From Tianweitania populi (GTDB lineage: Bacteria > Pseudomonadota > Alphaproteobacteria > Rhizobiales > Rhizobiaceae), in NCBI RefSeq assembly GCF_014652875.1, contig NZ_BMZQ01000001.1, forward strand, positions 1,798,001 to 1,862,000: a stretch of DNA of 64,000 bases. The letters are read 5' to 3'. Position numbers and translations under genes: made by a program. The notes beneath the pieces are model-generated. The model made no database searches, was not told the origin of the DNA, and saw nothing but the letters and a program-made list of their open reading frames with translations. Shown here piece after piece: positions 8,705-17,888 of this stretch (position 1 is its first letter; the number at the start of each line of letters is the position of its first letter).

Positions 8705-9088
8705 ATGTTCACCCACCCACAGCAGGGCGTTGCCCATGGAGACGTGCTGCGCCTGCGGCAGGAAGCCGGCAAATGGTTGAAGGGTTTGCGCGAGGCCGCC
8801 GGCCTGTCTCAGCGCGACATGGCCAAGGCTGTGGGCATCGACTATTACACCTTCATCTCGCAGATCGAATCCGGGCGCGGCCGCGTGCCGCCGGCGCAGA
8901 TGCGGGTCTGGGCAGAGGCGTTCAAGGTGCCTTCGCGCGACTTCGCGGTGACCCTGATGAAGTATTACGATCCGCTGAGCTATGAGCTGATCTTCGGCGA
9001 CGAAATCGCCGTGACGGCGGCCGAACAAGCGCGTGACGAGCTGGAAGCGCGCATCGCCAAGCTCGAAGGGCTGATGGCGCGGCGCTGA
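8705..9088 (+). CDS. XRE-family transcriptional regulator
   Basis: A 127-residue DNA-binding protein. The helix-turn-helix covers about residues 20-75, with LRLRQEAGKWLKGLREAAGL, SQRDMAKAVG and FISQIESGRGRVP. It is followed by MKYYDPLSYELIFGDE and a short C-terminal coiled coil (about 100-127) suited to dimer formation. This small family often lies next to exopolysaccharide loci in alphaproteobacteria, but no target is established here. I chose ATG 8705 because the domain begins shortly after it; it has only a directly abutting GGAG, and the frame is open back to 8618, so the start is uncertain. It is the best candidate reader of the GGTTG elements. Confidence 0.8.
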   Translation: MFTHPQQGVAHGDVLRLRQEAGKWLKGLREAAGLSQRDMAKAVGIDYYTFISQIESGRGRVPPAQMRVWAEAFKVPSRDFAVTLMKYYDPLSYELIFGDEIAVTAAEQARDELEARIAKLEGLMARR

Positions 9089-9097
9089 GGCACCTGG

Positions 9098-9127
9098 CGC
9101 GCAGGATGCGGTTTGCAACCTGCGCGC
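9098..9127. terminator. GC-rich hairpin between convergent genes
   Basis: GCGCGCAGG and CCTGCGCGC form a 9-bp stem with a 12-base loop, between the XRE gene (ends 9088) and sapC (ends 9162). There is no clear T-run, so it is a weak terminator or a Rho-assisted end. The loop contains TTGCAACC. Confidence 0.4.
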
Positions 9128-9161
9128 GCGTTTGATCGGGTGCACTTGGTTTTGCAGGCGA

Positions 9162-9968
9162 TCAGCCCTTCAGAAACGTGTTCCAGTCGATCTTCAGGGA
9201 GCCGTCGTCTTCGCTGAGGAAGCTCTTTTCGGGCACGGTCATGCGCTGTTGTTCGGCCTTCTGGGTCGCGGCCAGCAGGGTCGTCAGCATCTGCAGATTG
9301 CCGGCGGAGATGAGCTGGGCGTAGGCGATGGCAAGGCCGCCGCTTTGGCGCAGCTGATGCAGGGCAGTGGCATCGAGCGCGTTGAGGGCGGCTTCGTTGA
9401 TGCGAAGCAGGCCTTGTACCTGGGCCGCACCCGCACCCTCGCCCGTGGTGATCGGCCAGGGTTCGAGCAGGCCGGCGGCTTCGATTCCGCGCACCGCGTT
9501 GGCAGTGGCGGCTTCGGCCTGCTGCAGGGTGGACACGAAGTTCATCATGCTGGTGGTTTCAGGCGCAATCTGACCTGCTGCGTCGAAGAAGGGCGCGCCG
9601 GTTTCGCCCACAGCACTTTCGATCACCAACCCGCTGGCTTCATCGACGCACAGAACGAGCTTGTCTTCGCCGGTCTTTGCAAGGCGAAAGGGGTGAGAGC
9701 GCAGGAGGGCGGGCGTGTACATGGCCAGCCAGCGGCCGTTCGCGCCGACCATAAGGTTGCGGCCGGGGGTGAGGCCGAGCACCGCGACCAGGGTGGTGGC
9801 GTCGCCCGTTTTCACGAAAGAAAGCGGCAGCGCGCGGGCGGCATGGCCGATCTCGGCATTGACGATGGGCACGATGTGACGATCGGCGGCAAAGCGCATG
9901 TCGCGCGGGGCGAGCCATTTCTTGGTGGCATGGCGCTCGCGGGAGATCGGCCGGAAGTCGGAAGTCAT
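9162..9968 (-). CDS. SapC-family protein
   Basis: A 268-residue protein of the SapC family, named from a protein linked to the Campylobacter S-layer locus; its biochemical role is not established. Visible family features are an N-terminal block around RFAADRHIVPIVNAEIGHAA, the segment LMVGANGRWLAMYTPALLR, the central CVDEASGLV, and a C-terminal helical part ending DDGSLKIDWNTFLKG. No signal peptide or membrane helix is seen, so it is probably cytoplasmic. The frame is open to 10091, but the conserved part begins at MTSDFRP (9968). It sits beside the S-layer-like gene and shares a divergent promoter region with the exporter operon, which fits surface-layer assembly or its sugar coat. Confidence 0.8.
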   Translation of the reverse strand: MTSDFRPISRERHATKKWLAPRDMRFAADRHIVPIVNAEIGHAARALPLSFVKTGDATTLVAVLGLTPGRNLMVGANGRWLAMYTPALLRSHPFRLAKTGEDKLVLCVDEASGLVIESAVGETGAPFFDAAGQIAPETTSMMNFVSTLQQAEAATANAVRGIEAAGLLEPWPITTGEGAGAAQVQGLLRINEAALNALDATALHQLRQSGGLAIAYAQLISAGNLQMLTTLLAATQKAEQQRMTVPEKSFLSEDDGSLKIDWNTFLKG

Positions 9969-10005
9969 GGGGCGAGCCTCGCTGCAACACTCAATGCGCG
10001 CTTCC

Positions 10006-10063
10006 CTTACAACCGCCCTTTCACACGAGCAAGCTCTACCGAGGGTTGCAATTGGCAACCGAA
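10006..10063. promoter_or_regulatory. GGTTG elements between sapC and exporter operon
   Basis: A half element (CTTACAACC, 10006-10014) is followed by GGTTGC and GCAACC at 10044-10060, an inverted pair with a 5-base centre. The pair lies 55 bases upstream of the glycosyltransferase start (10115) and 76 bases upstream of sapC (9968), where it could control both directions. Confidence 0.5.
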
Positions 10064-10114
10064 GCGGATAGGCCACTCGTGTTTCCCGCACGAGCCTGGA
10101 TCCAGCCGCATCCC

Positions 10115-11284
10115 ATGAAAGTCATTCTTTCGGTCGAACCGATCCGCTATCCACTGACGGGGATCGGCCGCTACACATTGGAGCTGGCGCGCAACCTCGC
10201 GCAACTTGAGGCTGTGGAAGAACTCCGCTATTTCAGCGATGCCGCTTTTGTGGACGAACTGCCGGATGGGGCGCAGGCGGCGAGCGCGACGGCACCGACT
10301 TCGCGCATGCTGCGGCTGAAGCGGCAGGTGGCGGCGCGGCTGCCGTTTCTGCTCAACATCTATCGCCGGCGTGTCGATACGGCGCGTCAGGACACGCTCG
10401 CCGGCAAGGGCGACTATGTCTATCACGGGCCGAACTTCTACCTGCCGCAGACAGACGGGCCGGCGGTGGTGACGATCCACGACCTGTCGGTGCTGAAGAT
10501 GCCGGAGTTCCATCCGCCGGAACGCGTGGCGTTCATGACGCGCGAGGTTGAGGTGGCGATGAAGCGCGCGACGGCGATCATCACCGTGTCCGATTTCATC
10601 CGGCATGAGATCGCCGAGCATTTTTCGATACCGCTGGAGCGCATTTTTACGACCAGCCTGGCGGGAAGCGCGGACTTCTTTCCGCGCGATGAGGCCGTAA
10701 CCGCGCATGTGCTGGCAACTTTGGGGCTGAAGCCGGGCGGTTACGCGCTTTATGCCGGGACGATCGAGCCGCGAAAGAATCTGGATCGGCTGCTGACGGC
10801 CTATGAGGCGCTGCCAATGGCGCTGCGCAAGCGCGTCCCGCTGGTGCTTGCGGGCTACAAGGGCTGGAACAATGCGGGCGTCCATGCGCGCATCCGGCAG
10901 GCGACGGCGGAAGGCTGGGCGCGCTATCTCGGTTATGTGCCGGAAGAAGCGCTGCCGCATCTGTTTGCCGGCGCGCGGCTGTTTGCCTTTCCTTCGCTTT
11001 ATGAGGGTTTCGGCCTGCCGGTGCTGGAAGCGATGGCGTCGGGTGTGCCGGTGGTGTGTTCGGATGTCGCGTCGCTGCCGGAAGTCGCAGGCGATGCGGC
11101 GCTGATGGTGCATGCCGAGGATGTCGCGGGCTTGACGGCTGCGCTGGAGCGCGGGCTGACGGATGAAGGCTGGCGCGAAGGGGCGGTTACAGCCGGTCTC
11201 AACCAAGCGGCGCGATTCTCTTGGGCTCGTTGCGCGCAGGAAACGGCAAATGTTTACCGCCACGTGCTGGATCTGGCGGCATGA
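10115..11284 (+). CDS. Family 4 glycosyltransferase (mannosyltransferase-like)
   Basis: A 389-residue GT-B enzyme beginning MKVILSVEPIRYPLTGIGRY, typical of GT4 enzymes that use GDP-sugars in LPS assembly. The inter-domain part reads YHGPNFYLP and VVTIHDLSVLKMPEF; the donor domain has LYAGTIEPRKNLDRLL and the E-x7-E motif in FPSLYEGFGLPVLEAMASG. A 5' extension to 10046 is open but would precede the natural N-terminus. The stop overlaps the ATG of wzm (ATGA), so the enzyme is co-translated with the exporter. GDP-D-rhamnose or GDP-mannose is a plausible donor, given gmd/rmd nearby; this is inference. Confidence 0.88.
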   Translation: MKVILSVEPIRYPLTGIGRYTLELARNLAQLEAVEELRYFSDAAFVDELPDGAQAASATAPTSRMLRLKRQVAARLPFLLNIYRRRVDTARQDTLAGKGDYVYHGPNFYLPQTDGPAVVTIHDLSVLKMPEFHPPERVAFMTREVEVAMKRATAIITVSDFIRHEIAEHFSIPLERIFTTSLAGSADFFPRDEAVTAHVLATLGLKPGGYALYAGTIEPRKNLDRLLTAYEALPMALRKRVPLVLAGYKGWNNAGVHARIRQATAEGWARYLGYVPEEALPHLFAGARLFAFPSLYEGFGLPVLEAMASGVPVVCSDVASLPEVAGDAALMVHAEDVAGLTAALERGLTDEGWREGAVTAGLNQAARFSWARCAQETANVYRHVLDLAA

Positions 11285-12093
11285 TCCCGGCCATTCCGCA
11301 GAGTTTCGGACTGCAGCGCACGTGGGCGTATCGCTATTTCGTGCTGTCTTCCATCGCGACCGAGTTACGGCTGCGGGTGGTAGGGAGCCGGTTGGGGCTG
11401 GTCTGGCTGATCATTTCGCCGCTGCTGCAAGTTGCGATGTATGCGCTGATCCTGTCGACGGTGATGCGCTCGCGCCTGCCCGGCGTCGACAATCGCTTCG
11501 CTTATGCGATCTATCTGCTGGCCGGGTTTCTTGCCTGGTATCCGTTTACCGAGATCGTGACGCGCTGCGTGACGCTGTTTCTCGACAACGCCAACGCGCT
11601 GAAGAAAATCGCCTTCCCGCGCACGGTGTTGCCGTTGATCGTGCTGGGAAGTGCTGCCTTCAACAATCTAGTGATGATTGCGGTGACTGCGGTCGCGTTC
11701 CTGTTGATGGGCCATGTGCCGTCCCCGCAAGTGCTTTGGCTGCCGGTGCTGCTGATCGCCAACCTTGCTCTAGCGAGCGGGCTTGGCCTGTGCTGCGGCG
11801 TGCTCAATGTTTTTATTCGCGATGTCGGCCAGCTCGTGCAGATCGGGCTGCAATTCGGCTTCTGGCTGACGCCGATCGTTTATGTCATCGACATCATTCC
11901 GGCTGGTTATCGCTGGGTGTTCGGCCTCAACCCGATGTTCTGGGTGCTGGATAATTACCATCGCGTGCTGGTTTATGATCAGCCGCCGGATCTCGCGAAG
12001 CTCGCCGCGGTCGTCGCGCTTGCGCTTGCGCTGCTTCTGCTTGGCCGGTTCATGCTGCGGCGTTCGCAGGCCGAGATGATGGACACGCTGTGA
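11281..12093 (+). CDS. wzm: ABC-2 type polysaccharide exporter permease
   Basis: A 270-residue inner-membrane protein with six hydrophobic segments and the ABC-2 permease pattern: cytoplasmic helix ELRLRVVGSRLGLVWLIISP, then ALKKIAFPRTVLPL, then the late GLNPMFWVLDNYH. It pairs with the ATPase encoded next to carry finished, lipid-linked O-polysaccharide to the periplasmic side. The start ATG overlaps the upstream glycosyltransferase stop and its own stop overlaps the GTG of the ATPase gene, so the three genes are translationally linked. The symbol follows the pathway role; kpsM-like or tagG-like homologues do the same job. Confidence 0.88.
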   Translation: MIPAIPQSFGLQRTWAYRYFVLSSIATELRLRVVGSRLGLVWLIISPLLQVAMYALILSTVMRSRLPGVDNRFAYAIYLLAGFLAWYPFTEIVTRCVTLFLDNANALKKIAFPRTVLPLIVLGSAAFNNLVMIAVTAVAFLLMGHVPSPQVLWLPVLLIANLALASGLGLCCGVLNVFIRDVGQLVQIGLQFGFWLTPIVYVIDIIPAGYRWVFGLNPMFWVLDNYHRVLVYDQPPDLAKLAAVVALALALLLLGRFMLRRSQAEMMDTL

Positions 12094-13313
12094 GCGCGCC
12101 GCTTCTGCAACTGGATGGCGTCGGCAAGGCGTTCCGTCGCTATGCACGCGAACGGCATCGCCTGATGCGCTGGTTCGGCCTGCCGATCCCGACACCGGAA
12201 GAGCGCTGGGTGCTCAGCGACATCAGCTTCCGGGTCGATCCCGGCGAGGCGATCGGCATTGCCGGGCGCAATGGGGCCGGCAAGAGCACGCTGTTGAAGA
12301 TGATCGCCGGCATCACGCGGCCGAGTGCGGGAAGCATCGTGCTATCCGGCCGCGTGGCGGCGATTCTCGAACTCGGCATGGGGTTCAGTGGCGAGCTGAC
12401 GGGCCGCCAGAACACCTTTCACGCGGCCGGCATGATGGGCTTCAACCAGAGCGAGATCGAAGGCGCGCTGGACGACATCACCGGTTTTGCCGAACTCGGC
12501 GCCTTTTTCGACCAGCCGATCCGCACCTATTCCAGCGGCATGCAGATGCGGCTGGCCTTTGCGGTCGCGACCGCGTTTCGCCCGGACATCCTGATCGTCG
12601 ACGAGGCGCTGGCGGTGGGCGACGCATATTTCCAGCACAAGAGCATGGAGCGCATTCGCCGCTTCCAGGCCAAGGGCACGAGCCTGATTTTGGTGTCGCA
12701 CGACAAGGTCGCGCTGCAGAGCCTGTGCACCCGCGCGATCCTGCTGGATGGCGGGCACCTGGTGCGCGACGGCAATCCCGAAAGCGTGCTGGACTATTAC
12801 AACGCGCTGATCGCCCAGAAGAAGGGTGAGACGATCACCACCGAGGAGCTGGAAGACGGCCGCGTGCGCACGATTTCCGGAACGCGGCAGGCGGTGATCG
12901 AGAGTGCCGTGCTGGAGGATGCGGACGGCAAGCCGGCTGACACGGTGGCCATCGGCACGACCGTGAGCCTCGTGGTCAAGGCCCGTGCAGTCGAAGCGCT
13001 GCCGTCCTTGGTGCTGGGCTATGCGATCAAGGACCGGCTGGGCCAGACCTTCTTCGGCACAAACACGGCTTTCACCGCCCAGGTTATCGAGGCACCGCAG
13101 GCAGGCGACACGGCGACCTTCCGCATCACTTTTCCCGTCATGCTAGGACCCGGCACCTATTCGATCGCACTGGCGCTTTCGGCCGGCGAAAGCCACCTCG
13201 ACGCCAACTATGAATGGCGTGATCTTGCGCTGATGTTCGACGTGGTGAACCTCGACAAGCCGCCCTTCGACGGCAAGATGTTCATGCCGCCGGTGATTAC
13301 GGTGGAGCGCTAA
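12090..13313 (+). CDS. wzt: ABC exporter ATPase with C-terminal glycan-binding extension
   Basis: A 407-residue protein. The ATPase domain (about 1-245) has Walker A GRNGAGKST (59-67), signature YSSGM (147-151), Walker B ILIVDEA (167-173) and switch H204. The remaining 160 residues form a beta-rich extension typical of Wzt proteins. In E. coli O8/O9a this type of domain binds the modified non-reducing end of the O-chain, and so couples export to chain termination. A chain-end methyltransferase candidate is encoded at 17888-19369. The GTG start overlaps the wzm stop. The gene ends one base from the convergent acyltransferase. Confidence 0.9.
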   Translation: MSAPLLQLDGVGKAFRRYARERHRLMRWFGLPIPTPEERWVLSDISFRVDPGEAIGIAGRNGAGKSTLLKMIAGITRPSAGSIVLSGRVAAILELGMGFSGELTGRQNTFHAAGMMGFNQSEIEGALDDITGFAELGAFFDQPIRTYSSGMQMRLAFAVATAFRPDILIVDEALAVGDAYFQHKSMERIRRFQAKGTSLILVSHDKVALQSLCTRAILLDGGHLVRDGNPESVLDYYNALIAQKKGETITTEELEDGRVRTISGTRQAVIESAVLEDADGKPADTVAIGTTVSLVVKARAVEALPSLVLGYAIKDRLGQTFFGTNTAFTAQVIEAPQAGDTATFRITFPVMLGPGTYSIALALSAGESHLDANYEWRDLALMFDVVNLDKPPFDGKMFMPPVITVER

Positions 13314-14405
13314 TCACGCCTTAGCCGGCGCTTCGACATAGCGAGTGCGCAGGTTGAGGAATGGCTGTTCGATGACGGAATAGGACAGCCAGGAAAAAGC
13401 AAGCGTCGCGCCGAGAAGCACAGCCGCATTGAGGCCGAGCGCAACAATGCCGGTGCCGCCGACGGAGCCGAAAAGCTCATGCGCGGTGAACAGGATCATG
13501 GCGTGCCACATATAGATCGAGAAGCTCCATGCGCCGCAGGTCGCGAAGACGCGATCAAGCCGCTCACCGAACGAGATGCCGCCGCGCACAAAGCCGAGAA
13601 TGACGCCCGCCCAGCATGCGGCTTCGATCGTGCCCCAGATGATCCAGAAGGGCTGCTTTTGGTCCGGCAGGAAGGAACTGGCGTAGCGCGCCTGCACGCC
13701 GACGGCGACGATCGTCACAAGCGAAGCCACGAAGAAGAGCAGCCGGCCGTGGCGGTTCAGCCAGTCCTTCCGGCGATGGTAGGCGAGGCCTGCCAGCATG
13801 CCGATGAGGAATTGGTCGAAGCGCCCGACCAGCGTCGAATATAGCATCAGCTTGCTATTTTCAGCCGCGAGATAGGCGCCGAGCTTGATGACCAGCATCA
13901 TCAGGATGAGCTTGACGAGGTAGGCGGCGCCGCGTTCGCGCACGAACTGAGCAAGAAACGGGAAGACGAGATAAAAGGCGAACTCGACCGAAATGCTCCA
14001 GGCCGGGCCGGTGGCGAGATGCCAGGAGGTCGGCGGGTTGCCGATGTTCGTGACGAAGACATAAAGCAGATCTGTCGCAACGAAGCGGTCGCGATGGATG
14101 GAGATGGCGACCACGAACACCGTGAGGAACAGCGGCGCGATGCGCAGCAGGCGGTTGCGTAGGAATTTGGTGTAGGCGATCGCCTCCCCTTCCGCCGCGA
14201 TCGTCATGAAAATGAAGCCGGACAGCACGAAGAACAGGGCAACCCCGGTGTGGCCTTCGGTGATAAGGCCAAGCCAGGCATATTGGGGCAACGGAACCCA
14301 GCCGCCTTTGTACATGTGGAAGAAGTGAAAGGCGAAAACCAGCAGCGCCGCGAGCAGGCGGAGCTGATCGATCTCGGGGATGTAACGGAGGTTGCGGGAC
14401 TTCAC
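13314..14405 (-). CDS. Acyltransferase 3 family membrane protein
   Basis: A 363-residue integral membrane protein with about ten helices. It opens KSRNLRYIPEIDQLRLLAALLVFAFHFFHM, split here by the family motif with catalytic His in FAFHFFH, and later has VLSGFIF and WSISVEFAFYLVFPF. The family moves acetyl or other acyl groups across the membrane onto surface sugars. I chose GTG 14405, with GGAGG just upstream, because it follows the double glycosyltransferase stop by 13 bases; the open frame further upstream lies inside that gene. It ends the minus-strand operon starting at 19369 and probably O-acylates the polysaccharide. Confidence 0.88.
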   Translation of the reverse strand: MKSRNLRYIPEIDQLRLLAALLVFAFHFFHMYKGGWVPLPQYAWLGLITEGHTGVALFFVLSGFIFMTIAAEGEAIAYTKFLRNRLLRIAPLFLTVFVVAISIHRDRFVATDLLYVFVTNIGNPPTSWHLATGPAWSISVEFAFYLVFPFLAQFVRERGAAYLVKLILMMLVIKLGAYLAAENSKLMLYSTLVGRFDQFLIGMLAGLAYHRRKDWLNRHGRLLFFVASLVTIVAVGVQARYASSFLPDQKQPFWIIWGTIEAACWAGVILGFVRGGISFGERLDRVFATCGAWSFSIYMWHAMILFTAHELFGSVGGTGIVALGLNAAVLLGATLAFSWLSYSVIEQPFLNLRTRYVEAPAKA

Positions 14406-14418
14406 CTTGCCTCCGATC

Positions 14419-16815
14419 TCAAGCGGATTTCGGAAGCGTGGTGTTGGCCCGTAGCTCGGCCAAGAAGGTGCTCGCGATCGTTTCCCAGGAATAATGTGCT
14501 TCGACTTGCTCGCGCGCAGCGGTGACCATCCCGTCCAGAGCGTCGCGATCGGCATCTGCAAACCATTGCAGCGCTTCGCGCAGACCTTTGTCTTCCAGCA
14601 GCAGGAAGTGCTTGCCGCTTTCGAAGCTCAGGCCACGCGCACCGAAGGCGGTGGACAGGACCGGGATGCCCGACGCGAAGTAATCCAGCATCTTGAGATT
14701 GCTGCCGGAGCCCGAACGCATCGGGTTGAGCGCGACATGGGCGGCCGCGAGCAGATCGTTGCGGACGGCATTGTCGACCTGGCCGAGCAGGTGGACGTTG
14801 GCTGGTGTCGGTCGATCCTTGAAGGGCAGGCAGACGCTGCCGAGCACCACAAAGCGGAAGGTCGGCAAGGTTTCAGCGACCGCAAGGATGGCTTCCAGCG
14901 CCTCGATGTTCGGCTGATGCCAGCTTCCCATGAACAGCGCGGTGGTCCGGCCGGCGAGACCGGTGCGGGATTGCAGATCGCGCCGCATGAGTGGTGACGT
15001 GAAAGGCACTTCGTCCAGCGCGACGCCGTTCGGCACTTCGTGCAGGCGCGCGCGGGTGGGGCCGTAGATTTCGCAGAGACGCGTAAGGTCGCGCGTTGTG
15101 CAGGCGAAAACATGCGAGGCGAGACGCCAGGCTTTTCCTTCTGCCGCTTGGACGATGTCCAGCAGGCGCTCGCCGGCGGGATGGCCAGCGAGCATGTCGC
15201 GTTTCAGGTCGGCTTCGACATTGTGCGCTTCGAACCAGAGCGGCTTGGTGTTGAGCGCCTGTTTCAAAGGTTCGACGAGGTAGGGATGGCTGGCGATGCC
15301 GGCCACGCTCGTGGCGCAGGAGTCAGCGAGCGCTTGCTGGAAATCCGGCGTCAGGCGGGAAGCGAGTGCGGCGGCAATATCGCCGACGGGCTGATTGCCT
15401 ACGGTTTGCGACAGCATCTGCTCGGTGCGGAGGTGGGTCGCTGACTTGGCGATGCGGATTTCGACCATGCCCGGGGCGATTTCGCGCGGTGGTGCAGGCC
15501 TGTCATTCAGCGAGACGATGTCGATGTCATTGGCATCCGCGAGATGCTTGTAGAGGTGGAAGATGCGCGATTGTCCTCCGCCCATGGCCGGGTAGATCGG
15601 GAAGGTGTTGGCGAGCGTGAGCTTGGGGCGGCGTTGGCGAAGGATGGTTGCGCTGCGGGTCGGCCGCTGCATCAGGCCTTCGAACACGGACGACCAACTG
15701 ACGCCTGCAACCGCATCGCGCGCGGTTTCGCCCATGCGCCTTGCGTCATCCGGGTGTGCGGCGAGGTAGACCAGCCGTTCGCCCAGCGCCTCGGAACTCG
15801 CTGCGGTGACGAAGCCGGTTTCGCCATTTCGCACGAACTCCGTGGGGCCGCCGGAATCCTTGACCGTGACCACCGGCTTGCCACTGCGCATGGCCTCGAC
15901 CGTGATCAGGCCGTAGTCTTCATCACGGGGCACGAAGGGCACGGCGAGCGCATCGGCATAAAGGCCGGGCATATCGTCATCAGGTACGAAGCCGAGGAAG
16001 CGGATGCGCGGGTCTGATTTCGCGAGGTCTTTCAGGCGCGCTTCATCCGGTCCAGAGCCGGCGATGAGCAAAGGAATATCCGCATCAGTGAAGCGCATGG
16101 CCTCGATGATCAGGTCGACGCGCTTGGGGCCGTCGAGCCGGCTTGAGGTGAAGAGATAATCCTGACCGCCGCAGCGATAATCCGCGCGATGCGGCGGGGG
16201 ATGGAGGATGCTGACGGGGGCGCCGAGCGGGAAGTAATTGCGGCGATCGGCAACCGTTTTCGAGATGGCGGCATAGCGCTGGATGCGCGTTTGCGACAGG
16301 CCGATGCCGTCGAGGAAGTGGACGATCTCGCGCGCGACTGGTCCCGGAAAGGCGAAGATGCTGTCGGGCACGTCGCTGGCGCGAAGGGCTTTGTAGCGCT
16401 CGAAGAACTCCGGCAGCAGTTGCTCATGCGCGCCATGATCGCCGGCCATGTCGCGCATCCAGGCGATCAGAGTGCGGACGCGGGTTGAGGTGATCGTTTC
16501 GGCCGATGGTCCGCTATAGGTGTCGTATAGGCCGCGCAGGCGGTGGAGCATGTAGCAGACATGGTTGGGGTGTCTGACCATCCAGGCCGGGTATTTGCCG
16601 GAGATGACGCAGTCATAGGCGCTGAGATCGAGCTCGGAGAAAGCCTTGTAGGAGGAAACCAGGCCGTCGAGCGTGTCTTCCGGCGACACGAGCGAAACGA
16701 TGTCGCAAGTGTGCGGTGTGTGTTGCTCGATATGGTTTTGCAGGCCCCACCACAGGTTCTCCGCGCCGCCTATGACGAAGGGGATGGGATGCGGGGTGAC
16801 GATCGCGATTTTCAT
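14419..16815 (-). CDS. Two-domain (tandem) glycosyltransferase
   Basis: A 798-residue protein made of two GT-B enzymes. The first (about 1-390) starts MKIAIVTPHPIPFVIGGAE and has LFTSSRLDGPKRVDLII and DEDYGLITVEAMRSGKPVV. The second (about 400-790) starts TLANTFPIYPAMGGGQSRIF and has LFMGSWHQPNIEAL and a donor site around NPMRSGSGSNLKMLDYFASG. Two linked active sites suggest a polymerase making alternating linkages, as in some O-antigen synthesis loci; linkage and donor are not known. Its first domain resembles the neighbouring enzyme at 16812-17888 (both share GGAE and the DEDYGxxTxEAM donor motif), suggesting gene duplication. The ATG overlaps that gene by 4 bases. Confidence 0.87.
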   Translation of the reverse strand: MKIAIVTPHPIPFVIGGAENLWWGLQNHIEQHTPHTCDIVSLVSPEDTLDGLVSSYKAFSELDLSAYDCVISGKYPAWMVRHPNHVCYMLHRLRGLYDTYSGPSAETITSTRVRTLIAWMRDMAGDHGAHEQLLPEFFERYKALRASDVPDSIFAFPGPVAREIVHFLDGIGLSQTRIQRYAAISKTVADRRNYFPLGAPVSILHPPPHRADYRCGGQDYLFTSSRLDGPKRVDLIIEAMRFTDADIPLLIAGSGPDEARLKDLAKSDPRIRFLGFVPDDDMPGLYADALAVPFVPRDEDYGLITVEAMRSGKPVVTVKDSGGPTEFVRNGETGFVTAASSEALGERLVYLAAHPDDARRMGETARDAVAGVSWSSVFEGLMQRPTRSATILRQRRPKLTLANTFPIYPAMGGGQSRIFHLYKHLADANDIDIVSLNDRPAPPREIAPGMVEIRIAKSATHLRTEQMLSQTVGNQPVGDIAAALASRLTPDFQQALADSCATSVAGIASHPYLVEPLKQALNTKPLWFEAHNVEADLKRDMLAGHPAGERLLDIVQAAEGKAWRLASHVFACTTRDLTRLCEIYGPTRARLHEVPNGVALDEVPFTSPLMRRDLQSRTGLAGRTTALFMGSWHQPNIEALEAILAVAETLPTFRFVVLGSVCLPFKDRPTPANVHLLGQVDNAVRNDLLAAAHVALNPMRSGSGSNLKMLDYFASGIPVLSTAFGARGLSFESGKHFLLLEDKGLREALQWFADADRDALDGMVTAAREQVEAHYSWETIASTFLAELRANTTLPKSA

Positions 16816-17888
16816 GCTGCGCGCGCCGATGGGTTGGTCCGTCCGAGCGCGCCGTCGAGCAGGGTATCCACCACCGGTTGCCAGCCGATCTGCATGTCGG
16901 CGTAGCGCTGGCGACCGGCCTGCCCCATTGCGGCGGCTTTGGCGGGTTGGTCGATGATCTGCGTGAGCGCTTCGGCCACAGCGTCGGGCGTTGGCGCGCA
17001 GATCAGGCCGGTTTCGCCGTCCAGCACGAACTCGAGCGGGCCGCCGGAATCGGTGCAGGTGATGAGGGGCTTGGCCGACAGCATCGCTTCCAGCGTGACA
17101 TAACCGTAATCCTCATCAAGCGGGCCGAAGAAGACGGCCGCAGCATGAGCGTAGAGCGCGATCATTTCGGCGCGCGAAATTTCGCCGAGGAAGCGGACGC
17201 GCCCGGTGATGGCCAGTTCGGCGGCGAGGTCTTCCAGGAGGGCGCGGCGCCCACCGGTGCCGCCGAAGATGACCTGCACCGGTCGCGGACAGGCGGCGAC
17301 GGCGCGCAGCAGCAGATCCTGGCGCTTGAGGATTTCGAGCCGGCTCGGCGCGAAGATGTAGGGCATGGCTTCCGCGCAATGGAAGGCATCGGCGTCTGCG
17401 GGGGGATGGTAGAGCGCTTTCGAGGCAATGCCGTTGTGGTGCTGCAGGCGCTGCGACACGCGCTCGGCGATGGTGAAAACCGCCTTGGCGCTGCCGAGGC
17501 TTTGAGTGTCGGCCGCGATAATCTCGGCGCGCAGCGCATCGGTTTCCGCGTGACCCTTCGCCCAGCCATAGGGCGTGTCGTAGAGGTCGTAGGCCGGGCG
17601 GTGCTGATGGAGAAGCCAGAGCGCCTTGTTGGGGTGCTCGATCAAATAGGCGGGGAATTTCAGGCAGATCAGGGCGTCGATCTGGCCACCGTCATAGCGA
17701 GAAAAATCGACCGAAGCAGCCTGGCGCATGGCTTCATGCGCGGCGCCCGGCGGTTCGAAATGGAAGGGGATGCGAATGCTGTGCAGGGTGTGACCGGCAC
17801 GGCGGAAGGCGTGTTCCAGGCCGGCCGCTAGGAACTCCGCGCCGCCGAAAATGCCCGGCGTGTAAACGGTGGCGACGCCAATGCGCAT
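16812..17888 (-). CDS. Family 4 glycosyltransferase
   Basis: A 358-residue single-domain GT-B enzyme beginning MRIGVATVYTPGIFGGAEF. The donor half contains IFAPSRLEILKRQDLLL and DEDYGYVTLEAMLSAKPLI followed by DSGGPLEFV, the same signature as the first half of the next gene. It probably adds one residue of the O-polysaccharide repeat or its adaptor. Its start codon overlaps the methyltransferase stop (TGATG) and its end overlaps the double glycosyltransferase start, placing it firmly inside a four-gene operon. Confidence 0.87.
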   Translation of the reverse strand: MRIGVATVYTPGIFGGAEFLAAGLEHAFRRAGHTLHSIRIPFHFEPPGAAHEAMRQAASVDFSRYDGGQIDALICLKFPAYLIEHPNKALWLLHQHRPAYDLYDTPYGWAKGHAETDALRAEIIAADTQSLGSAKAVFTIAERVSQRLQHHNGIASKALYHPPADADAFHCAEAMPYIFAPSRLEILKRQDLLLRAVAACPRPVQVIFGGTGGRRALLEDLAAELAITGRVRFLGEISRAEMIALYAHAAAVFFGPLDEDYGYVTLEAMLSAKPLITCTDSGGPLEFVLDGETGLICAPTPDAVAEALTQIIDQPAKAAAMGQAGRQRYADMQIGWQPVVDTLLDGALGRTNPSARAA

